Shown here: piece after piece, positions 14,765 to 21,445 of the stretch
How the letters are laid out: every line of letters begins with the position of its first letter
Numbering within the stretch: position 1 is the stretch's first letter
DNA from: W589 sp964611805
Lineage (GTDB): Bacteria; Chloroflexota; Dehalococcoidia; Dehalococcoidales; Fen-1064
Direction: 5' to 3'
DNA length: 36,655 nucleotides
Assembly (NCBI GenBank): GCA_964611805.1
Contig: CAZTBG010000018.1
Location: 1-36,655 of the forward strand
Position numbers and translations under genes: made by a program
The notes under the pieces: model-generated
The model's input: only the letters and a program-made list of their open reading frames with translations
Database searches by the model: none
Told to the model about the DNA's origin: nothing

Positions 14765-15238
14765 CTATACCTCCACCAGGGCTTTCTCATAGTCGGCGAC
14801 GCGGGGGGTCTTCCGGCGGCGGTCGATGGTGTGCCCCTCCGCCTCCAGTCGGGTGGCCTGGCCTTCGACCCCGCCGGGGTATTTTTCGTTTAGCTCCCCT
14901 TTGGACTTTAAGGTGCGCCAGTAGGGGGTGATATCTGTAATGCCTTCGGCAGCCATCTCTTCAGCCGCACGGGCTGCGATACCGGCAAAAATACCGGTGG
15001 TTATCGGTCAACCGAAGCTCGCATTATGTCTTTTGGCCAGCACTTCCCGTATCTGGTTGATGGTAATCAGCCTGCCCCTGGGGACCATCCTCATAATCCC
15101 GTCCACCTCCCTCGGTGCCGGGATAACGACGGTGCCCGTTCCCCACCGCTTGCTCATCTTTTCGTTGACTTCCACCACCTTGGGCATGTCTTTATCGTCG
15201 TTGAGCTTTTCCTGCCAGGTCTTTTTTGTCTTTGCCAT
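14765..15238 (-). CDS. MGMT/ATL-like DNA-binding protein with in-frame UGA codon
   Basis: Two adjacent open frames, 15238-15011 and 15007-14765, are in the same frame and are separated only by a TGA at 15010-15008 (codon 77 of 158). Together they give the family of small proteins related to O6-alkylguanine-DNA alkyltransferase: MAKTKKTWQEKLN, WGTGTVVIPAPREVD, GRLITINQIREVLAKRHN, then PITTGIFAGIAARAAEE, ITPYWRTLKSKGELNEKYPGG. As I recall, relatives have Cys at the UGA position (a GCPITTG-like motif). The alkyl-accepting PCHR is PYWR here, so the fold would bind but not repair alkylated DNA. The choice is between a selenocysteine codon, a nonsense mutation and a base-call error. GGGG 8 bases before the ATG fixes the start. 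The downstream half stays intact, which argues against an old pseudogene. Confidence 0.7.
14977..15006 (-). other. Stem-loop directly after the in-frame UGA
   Basis: Starting two bases after the UGA, CGAT (15006-15003) pairs with ATCG (14980-14977). Inside, after a 4-base one-sided bulge, ACCGG (14998-14994) pairs with CCGGT (14985-14981) around an 8-base U-rich loop. The position is right for a bacterial SECIS element, but the apical loop begins only 14 bases after the UGA, which is slightly close, and I see no sequence that proves the function. Confidence 0.3.
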
Positions 15239-15319
15239 TTCAATCACCCCTTTATTGCTTATTACTGCGAGATGATTAGCTTTATCATTGTTGTTACCCT
15301 CCGACCACCCATCCCTTAA

Positions 15320-15382
15320 TCCCTTCCCTGCAGGGAAGGGAGAAAATCTATTTGAGAGGGGCGAAGCCCCTCTCAGACTCCC
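15320..15382 (-). repeat. Dispersed two-hairpin repeat overlapping the leuC stop codon
   Basis: Hairpin A is a perfect palindrome (11-base arms 15320-15330 and 15331-15341). Hairpin B has TGAGAGGGGC (15353-15362) and GCCCCTCTCA (15366-15375), loop GAA. On the minus strand the element opens with GGGAGTC (15382-15376), which is shared with the copy at 26164. The last two sense codons and the stop codon of leuC lie inside it. Confidence 0.85.
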
Positions 15383-16638
15383 TGGGATACTACCTCCTTC
15401 GGGCTGGTGATGTAGCCGGTTATGGCACTGGCGGCAGCCACCGCCGGGTTTGCCAGGTAGACCTCTGACTTGGGGTGACCCATCCGGCCGACGAAGTTGC
15501 GGTTGGTCGTCGAGACACAGCGCTCGCCTTCAGCGAGGACGCCCATATAGCCGCCGAGACACGGGCCACAGGTTGAGGTGCTGACCACCGCCCCGGCCCG
15601 GATAAAGGCCTCAATCAGGCCCTCTTTCAGGGCATCGAGGTAGACCTGCTGTGTGCCCGGGATGACGATGCAGCGCACCTCGGGGTGTACCTTTCGGCCC
15701 TTGATTACCTGGGCGGCAAGCCGGAGGTCGCTGAGGCGTCCGTTGGTACAGCTGCCGATTACCGCCTGGTCTATCCTGATATTACCCAGTTTGCTGACGG
15801 GGCGGGCATTGGACGGGAGGTGGGGCAGTGAGACCTGCGGTTCCAGCGAGGAGACGTCGTACTCGATGACCTGGACATACTCAGCGTCGGCGTCCGGCTC
15901 GAAAACGGTGTAGGGTCGCTTAGCGCGTGGCTTTACATAATCGAGGGTCTTTTCGTCTACGTGGAATATACCGGCCTTGCCTCCGGCCTCGATGGCCATG
16001 TTGGCCATAGTGAACCGGCCGTCCATGGAAAGGGCATCAATCGTCTCACCGGTGAACTCCATAGCGGCGTAGAGGGCGCCATCAACGCCAATCTGGCCGA
16101 TTGTATAGAGGATGAGGTCTTTGCCCCCGACCCACTCCAGCAGGGTACCGTGATAGACAAATTTGATGGTGGGTGGAACCTTCATCCAGATGTCACCGGT
16201 AGCCATGGCGGCGGCAATATCGGTGGACCCCATACCGGTGGCAAAGGCTCCGAGGGCGCCATAGGTGCAGGTATGCGAGTCGGCCCCGATGATAACATCG
16301 CCGGGTACCACCAGCCCCTGCTCCGGCAGTAGCACATGCTCAATACCCATCTGCCCGACGTCATAGTGCGGTATCCCCTGCTCACGGCAGAAGTCGCGCA
16401 TCATCTTGGCCTGCTCCGCCGAGGTAATGTCCTTGTTGGGCACGAAGTGGTCGGCCACCATGACAATCTTTTGGGGGTCAAAGACCCTGTCTACCCCGAT
16501 GCGCCGGAATTCTTTTATCGCAATGGGGGCAGTGATGTCGTTGGCCAGAATAACATCTACCCGGACATTGATAAACTCACCCGGGCTTACTTTTTCCTTG
16601 TCGGTATGGGTGGCCAGTATCTTTTCAGCTAATGTCAA
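15373..16638 (-). CDS. leuC: 3-isopropylmalate dehydratase large subunit
   Basis: This 421-residue aconitase-family subunit carries the [4Fe-4S] cluster that dehydrates and rehydrates 2-isopropylmalate. SHTCTYGALG (121-130) and the cluster cysteines Cys297 (GSCTNGR), Cys357 and Cys360 (CGPCLGG) are all present. The length fits the roughly 420-residue LeuC class that works with a 160-residue LeuD, here found at 12113. The C terminus ends SQGV, where the last codons come from a dispersed repeat. It lies 287 bases downstream of leuA, and that gap contains a nested palindromic element. Confidence 0.95.
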   Translation of the reverse strand: MTLAEKILATHTDKEKVSPGEFINVRVDVILANDITAPIAIKEFRRIGVDRVFDPQKIVMVADHFVPNKDITSAEQAKMMRDFCREQGIPHYDVGQMGIEHVLLPEQGLVVPGDVIIGADSHTCTYGALGAFATGMGSTDIAAAMATGDIWMKVPPTIKFVYHGTLLEWVGGKDLILYTIGQIGVDGALYAAMEFTGETIDALSMDGRFTMANMAIEAGGKAGIFHVDEKTLDYVKPRAKRPYTVFEPDADAEYVQVIEYDVSSLEPQVSLPHLPSNARPVSKLGNIRIDQAVIGSCTNGRLSDLRLAAQVIKGRKVHPEVRCIVIPGTQQVYLDALKEGLIEAFIRAGAVVSTSTCGPCLGGYMGVLAEGERCVSTTNRNFVGRMGHPKSEVYLANPAVAAASAITGYITSPKEVVSQGV

Positions 16639-16676
16639 CGTACTTTCCTTTCGGTTTTATTTGTATTTGGTTGTTC

Positions 16677-16758
16677 TGTCATTGCGAGTGAAACGAAGCA
16701 ATCTCGTCAGGCGTAGAAATGAGATTGCCGCGGGGGCTCAAGCCCCCTCGCAATGACA
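16677..16758. repeat. 82-bp nested palindromic element between leuA and leuC
   Basis: The ends TGTCATTGCGAG (16677-16688) and CTCGCAATGACA (16747-16758) are perfect 12-base inverted repeats. Inside lie GCAATCTC (16698-16705) with GAGATTGC (16721-16728), and GGGGGCT (16732-16738) with AGCCCCC (16741-16747). The TGTCATTGCGAG end is, from memory, common in dispersed palindromic repeats of many bacterial genomes. No coding sequence fits. The remaining part of the 16639-16925 gap shows nothing I can name. Confidence 0.85.
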
Positions 16759-16925
16759 CACTACTACTATTCTCTGTCTGGTAGCGACTAAAACCAAACA
16801 GAACCTTCTTTTCCTTAGCCACTACATGCAAGAACAACCGGGTCGGGTCACCGCCGAAGCAGGGGAAGAAAGGTATGATAGCACAACGGCAACCTGATAG
16901 GTATCTCAGTCTCCGGTAGAGATGA

Positions 16926-18446
16926 CTACGTGGCTGCTTTCGTATCGGATAGCAGCCGGTTAAGGGCATTGATATAGGCTTTGGCGCTGGCGACGATAAT
17001 ATCGGTATCAGCGCCCCGGCCGGTGTAGGTTATGCCCTCACTTTCCACCCTTATCAGCACCTCACCAATGGCGTCAATTCCTTCGGTAATTGACTTGACT
17101 GTAAACTCGGTAAGTGTGCACGGCACGGCCACTATCTTGTTGATTGCCTTGCAGACGGCGTCCACCGGCCCGGTGCCGATGGCGGCATCGGCCCTGACCT
17201 CGCCATCAGGGGCTACGAGCTTGACCGAAGCGGTGGGTATTCCTCTGTCACCACAGGTCACCTGGAGACGGTCGAGGTGATAGACCTCGGAGACAGTGCG
17301 TTGCTCCTCGGCAACTATCGACTCGATATCCTTGTCGGTGACGTTTTTCTTCTTATCAGCCAGCTCTTTAAAGGAGGCAAAGGCACGGCTGAAGTCTTCC
17401 TCGTTGAGACTATAGCCCAGTTCGGCCAGGTGCTCTCTGAAGGCATGCCGTCCGCTGGTCTTGCCGAGTACCAGGCTGCTGGAAGGGACGCCTACCGTCT
17501 TGGGGTCCATTATTTCGAAGGTTGTCCGCATCTTGATAACACCGTCAATGTGGAGGCCCGAAGAGTGACGGAAGGCGTTGGCACCGACAATAGCCTTATT
17601 CGGCTGTACCACAAAACCGGTCAGTTCGCTTACCAGACGGCTGGTTTTATATATCTGGGTGGTGTCAATACCGGTATAAAGGTCGTAGAAGTCCTGGCGT
17701 GTCTTGATGGCCATGACAATCTCTTCAAGCGAGGCGTTGCCTGCTCTCTCCCCGATACCATTGATGGTGCCCTCCACCTGTCTGGCTCCCCGCTTTATGG
17801 CCTCCAGGCTGTTGGCTACGGCCAGGCCGAGGTCATTATGGCAGTGGACACTGACGATAGCCTTATTGATATTGGGCACGTTCTTAAAGACGTTGTCGAT
17901 GAGGTTGCCGAATTCATCGGGCATGGCGTAGCCCACGGTATCAGGGATGTTTACCGTGGTAGCTCCAGCATCAATCACGGCTTCCAGGATCTGGTAGATG
18001 TATGCCGGGTCAGTCCGGCTGGCATCCATTGCTGAGAACTCCACATTTTCGCAGTATTTCTTAGCGCGCGCAACCGTGTTACAGGACATCTCCAAGATTT
18101 CCTCGCGGCTCTTCCTCAACTGATAGAAGAGGTGTATATCTGAAGAGGAGAGGACGATATGAATGCACGGGTGTGCGGCGTGTTTAACTGCCTCCCAGCT
18201 CTGGTCTACCGCTTCGAGATTGGCGTGGGTCAGTACACAGATGACCGGGGTACGGACCTCTTCTGAGATAAGTCGTACCGCCTCGAAATCACCAGGCGAG
18301 GTTACGGGGAAACCGGCCTCAATAACATCAACGCCGAGCTTTTCCAGTTGCTTGGCTATTTCCACCTTCTCCGGGATGTTCAGCGACCCCCCGGCCGCCT
18401 GCTCGCCATCTCGGAGAGTAGTATCGAAGATAATTACCTTTTCCAT
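16926..18446 (-). CDS. leuA: 2-isopropylmalate synthase
   Basis: This 506-residue enzyme condenses 2-oxoisovalerate and acetyl-CoA, the committed step to leucine. FDTTLRDGEQ (7-16), HCHNDLG (201-207, metal ligands) and NGIGERAGNASLEE (229-242) are present. A full C-terminal regulatory domain (about 390-500), the usual leucine allosteric site, follows. The frame extends to 18488, but AGGAGG 5 bases before the ATG at 18446 fixes the start. Upstream, a 230-base gap to ilvC holds a single hairpin of the dispersed repeat type (18542-18565). It shares the barrel motifs with cimA in the same operon; the FDTTLRDGEQAAG version marks it as LeuA. Confidence 0.95.
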   Translation of the reverse strand: MEKVIIFDTTLRDGEQAAGGSLNIPEKVEIAKQLEKLGVDVIEAGFPVTSPGDFEAVRLISEEVRTPVICVLTHANLEAVDQSWEAVKHAAHPCIHIVLSSSDIHLFYQLRKSREEILEMSCNTVARAKKYCENVEFSAMDASRTDPAYIYQILEAVIDAGATTVNIPDTVGYAMPDEFGNLIDNVFKNVPNINKAIVSVHCHNDLGLAVANSLEAIKRGARQVEGTINGIGERAGNASLEEIVMAIKTRQDFYDLYTGIDTTQIYKTSRLVSELTGFVVQPNKAIVGANAFRHSSGLHIDGVIKMRTTFEIMDPKTVGVPSSSLVLGKTSGRHAFREHLAELGYSLNEEDFSRAFASFKELADKKKNVTDKDIESIVAEEQRTVSEVYHLDRLQVTCGDRGIPTASVKLVAPDGEVRADAAIGTGPVDAVCKAINKIVAVPCTLTEFTVKSITEGIDAIGEVLIRVESEGITYTGRGADTDIIVASAKAYINALNRLLSDTKAAT

Positions 18447-18541
18447 GACATCCTCCTGAGAGAAGAAACAGTCGAAATGGTATTCCACCCGAAGTGGTTG
18501 ATGTTCTTCTCTATGACTGCATTAAAGAAACCAGCCATTAC

Positions 18542-18565
18542 CCCCTCTCCGTTCAAAGAGAGGGG
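18542..18565. repeat. Single hairpin related to the dispersed two-hairpin repeat
   Basis: CCCCTCTC (18542-18549) pairs perfectly with GAGAGGGG (18558-18565) around an 8-base loop in the ilvC-leuA gap. It resembles hairpin A of the other copies, but hairpin B is missing. Confidence 0.6.
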
Positions 18566-18677
18566 CCAGTAAGGATGAGGTTGTGCCCATCGGACAATCC
18601 GAATGTGGAATACAATCTCAGGTATTTATTTTCTCTTTTGTACTCGGCGTGTATCAATTTCCGTCCATTTTCACTAA

Positions 18678-19828
18678 TTAATCTTGTTTAAGCCAGGGCA
18701 TCATCTGGCGTAACTCGGCCCCTACTGCTTCAATGGGGTGTTCAGCCTCGATGCGTCTCAGGGCATTGAAGACGGGACGTCCGGCCTGGTTCTCCAGTAT
18801 CCANNNNNNNNNNNNNNNNNNNNNNNNNNNNNNNNNNNNNNNNNNNNNNNNNNNNNNNNNNNNNNNNNNNNNNNNNNNNNNNNNNNNNNNNNNNNNNNNN
18901 NNNCGATGCGTCTCAGGGCATTGAAGACGGGACGTCCGGCCTGGTTCTCCAGTATCCACTCTTTGGCAAAGGTACCGTCCTGAATTTCAGCCAGAATCTC
19001 GGCCATCTCCTTCTTGACCATGTCGTCTATAATGCGTGGCCCGCTGATGTAATCGCCGTACTCGGCGGTGTTGCTTACAGAGTACCGTATATAGCTCAGG
19101 CCACCCTGATAGATAAGGTCGACAATGAGCTTGAGTTCGTGCAGGATTTCGAAATAGGCTATCTCGGGCTGATAGCCAGCCTCAATCAGTGTCTCAAAGC
19201 CAGCCTTTATCAGGCCGGTAATACCTCCACAGAGCACGGCCTGTTCCCCGAAGAGGTCGGTCTCGGTCTCCTCGGCGAAGGTGGTCTCAATGACGCCAGC
19301 CCGGCTGCAGCCGATACCATTGGCATAGGCCAGGGCGATGTCCCTGGCGTCACCGGTGGCATCCTGATGCACGGCAATTATCGCCGGCGGCCCCATCTGT
19401 TCTGTGTAGAGCTGTCTCAGCATGTGACCGGGGCACTTGGGCGCTATCATGACGACGTTTACATCTGACGGTGGTACGACCTGGCCGTAGTGGATGCTGA
19501 ATCCGTGCGAGAACAGCAGTGTGTTGCCAGCAGCCAGTCCCGGCAAAACCGATGCGTTATATATCCTGCCGTGCAGTTCATCAGGGGCCAGAATTGAGAC
19601 AATATCAGCTTCTCTGGCTACTTCGGCGGCGTCTGTCACTTTAAAGCCGGCTTCCCTGGCGTTTTTCCAGCCCGGACTGTCCTCAAGTTCAGCGACGAGC
19701 ACCTGGCATCCGCTGTCTCTCAGGTTCTGGGCCTGGGCGTGTCCCTGACTTCCATAGCCGATGATGCCAATCAGTTTCCCATCGAGTAGCTTCAAGTCGC
19801 AATCATTATCATAGTAAATCTTCGCCAT
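18678..19828 (-). CDS. ilvC: Ketol-acid reductoisomerase, interrupted only by a false assembly gap
   Basis: IlvC isomerises and reduces acetolactate and acetohydroxybutyrate. Residues 24-29 are the GYGSQG dinucleotide loop. SHGFSIHYGQ, MIAPKCPGHM, ETETDLFGEQAVLCGG and the metal-binding Glu/Asp cluster are present. The 100 N at 18804-18903 lie inside the 3' part, and the 55 bases on each side (18749-18803 and 18904-18958) are identical. Removing the N and one copy (155 bases) gives a continuous 332-codon frame ending EAEHPIEAVGAELRQM...KQD, a 331-residue protein of the usual class I length. The cofactor loop reads AELEDSPGW (46-54) with Glu47, Glu49 and Asp50 where NADPH-dependent enzymes usually carry Arg/Ser. 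Confidence 0.93.
18749..18958. other. False gap: 55-bp exact duplication flanking 100 N
   Basis: 18749-18803 and 18904-18958 are identical 55-mers around exactly 100 N. This is what a scaffolder leaves when two contigs overlap by a k-mer of 55 but are not merged. Collapsing them restores the ilvC frame (1151 - 155 = 996 bases, divisible by 3). Confidence 0.92.
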
Positions 19829-19850
19829 TCTCCTGTCCCTCCTTCACCTG

Positions 19851-20789
19851 CTACGAATCGCCCGTCTTTGTCAGCAGTATCGGGTTGGAGACGGCCTGTA
19901 GAACACTCTCAGTGACGCTGCCGAAGACAAGGCGGCTCAGTCCGGAGCGTCCGTGTGTTGCCATGACAATGATGCTGAAGGGGTTCTTGGTGGCATAGTC
20001 TATAATTTCATCGGCAGGTTTACCCACGAGCACCGCCGGTTGTGTCTTGATGCCATTGTCCTCAAACTGCTTAGCTATTTTAGCCAAGTAGTCAGTGGCA
20101 GACTGTTTACAAAAGGTCATTTCTTGTTCCATAAGCTCTCCCCAGTTGAGGGGAACCCCGGAAAGCTCCGGGGAATAATAGGATGGTGCTATCGGGGTGT
20201 CGCAGACCCTGATAAAGTTCACCGTCACCGGCTCTAGGGCACGTTGCTTAGCCAGTGCCTCGGCATGTGGAAGTGCCGATTCCGCCATTTCCGAGCCGTC
20301 CAGCGGGACCAGTATTGCCCTTGTCGGCCACTTGTCATACGGGACAGCGTCCTTAATATCGGAGCGGATGAACAGCACCGGCATCTTTGAGGCCCTCAGT
20401 ACTTTATCAGCAACACTCCCCATGCGCCAGCGCCGAATTCCGGAGCGACCATGACTGGACATCAGAATGAGGTCAACCTTATTTTCTTCGGCAAACCGGA
20501 GAATCTCTTCGGCATAGTGGCCATCGGCCAGTTCGGCCCGGACTTTTACCTTCCTTTCTTTTGGTGGAATGTCCAGTTCATTCTGTACGTCCTTGACCTG
20601 TCGTTTGATTGTATCGGCGGAGCGCTCAATATAGGCCCGGTGGATGGGTACGAAATCACGCCCCATAGGACCGTACACCTGTAGCAGGACTACCTCCAGG
20701 TTGAGCCTGGCGGCAAATTCCTTGGCGAAAGGGAGGACTACTTCAGCAAGCTCTGACCCATCAAGCAGAACCAGCATTCTCCGGTACAT
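19851..20789 (-). CDS. Tandem-domain universal stress protein
   Basis: This 312-residue protein is made of two UspA domains (about 1-142 and 155-310). Each starts with a strand and a DGS motif (LVLLDGSELAE, LVPLDGSEMAE) and ends with the ATP-binding signature: SSHGRSGIRRWRMGSVADKVL-like at 111-131 and ATHGRSGLSRLVFGSVTESV at 277-296. Both keep the G-x2-G-x9-G-(S/T) spacing, so ATP binding by both halves is likely. UspA proteins are cytoplasmic and respond to starvation or stress. It sits between ilvN and ilvC on the same strand, with 22 bases to ilvC, so it is probably made with the operon, although it has no known place in the pathway. Confidence 0.92.
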   Translation of the reverse strand: MYRRMLVLLDGSELAEVVLPFAKEFAARLNLEVVLLQVYGPMGRDFVPIHRAYIERSADTIKRQVKDVQNELDIPPKERKVKVRAELADGHYAEEILRFAEENKVDLILMSSHGRSGIRRWRMGSVADKVLRASKMPVLFIRSDIKDAVPYDKWPTRAILVPLDGSEMAESALPHAEALAKQRALEPVTVNFIRVCDTPIAPSYYSPELSGVPLNWGELMEQEMTFCKQSATDYLAKIAKQFEDNGIKTQPAVLVGKPADEIIDYATKNPFSIIVMATHGRSGLSRLVFGSVTESVLQAVSNPILLTKTGDS

Positions 20790-20896
20790 GTTTACACCTC
20801 CGATGGCGAATTCATCTTTACATTACAGTATGTACGGTTCGAAATCAATGCGCTTTTAAGTGGCCTGATTCGGCACTAATGGCTTTACCCGGTCTT

Positions 20897-21445
20897 TCAG
20901 GACGCGCTTTGCTTCCGGCTTCTCCCTGCAGACGTCCCCTTTTCTGCCCCGAGCAGGCTGGAGCCTCCCCTGGTCATAGCAATCCGGCCCGTCCGGGACA
21001 TCTCCTTTATACCGAAACCACGGAGCAGGCTGAGCAGAGAGTCAATCTTGTCTTCATCTCCGGTGACCTGGACGGTTACCGAATTGGCTGCTACATCGAC
21101 GATGTCTGCCCGGAATATGTCCACAATCTGTATGATTTCGCTACGGGTGGCTGAATTGGCCTTTACCTTGATGAGCGCCAGTTCCCGGGCGACGATATCA
21201 TCCCCGGTGATATCTGATACCTTCATGGTGACCACCAGCTTGTCCAGTTGTTTCCTGAGCTGCTCAATCATGGTGTTTGTGCCGTCAACGACGATAGTCA
21301 TGCGAGATAGGCGTGGTGTCTCGGAATGCCCGACGGCAATACTCTCAATATTAAATCCGCGTCGGCGGCACAGGCTCGCCATGCGGTTGAGTACTCCGGG
21401 CCTGTCCTCGACAAGGGCAACTAGCGTATGCTTGTTTCCGGTCAT
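20897..21445 (-). CDS. ilvN: Acetolactate synthase regulatory (small) subunit
   Basis: This 182-residue small subunit of acetohydroxyacid synthase has the N-terminal ACT domain (TLVALVEDRPGVLNRMASLCRRRGFNIESIAVG) that binds valine or a related effector and activates IlvB. The C-terminal ACT-like half (LALIKVKANSATRSEIIQIVDIF through LLRGFGIKEMSRTGRIAMTRG) is also complete. Its ATG overlaps the ilvB stop by four bases (ATGA), so subunit synthesis is coupled. The tail after residue 165 is an unconserved basic/serine-rich extension. Confidence 0.95.
   Translation of the reverse strand: MTGNKHTLVALVEDRPGVLNRMASLCRRRGFNIESIAVGHSETPRLSRMTIVVDGTNTMIEQLRKQLDKLVVTMKVSDITGDDIVARELALIKVKANSATRSEIIQIVDIFRADIVDVAANSVTVQVTGDEDKIDSLLSLLRGFGIKEMSRTGRIAMTRGGSSLLGAEKGTSAGRSRKQSAS

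Noticed and set aside
14765..15247. Two separate small genes (79 and 63 codons)
   Set aside because: Both are in one frame, separated by a single TGA, and together match one continuous protein family.
17277..18035. 252-codon open frame on the plus strand inside leuA
   Set aside because: It is the reverse-strand shadow of the leuA coding region. leuA has full family motifs and a good ribosome site, and the shadow protein resembles nothing known.
18678..19828. ilvC as a pseudogene or a tandemly duplicated 3' end
   Set aside because: The duplication is an exact 55-mer around exactly 100 N, and collapsing it restores a complete gene, so it is an assembly artefact.
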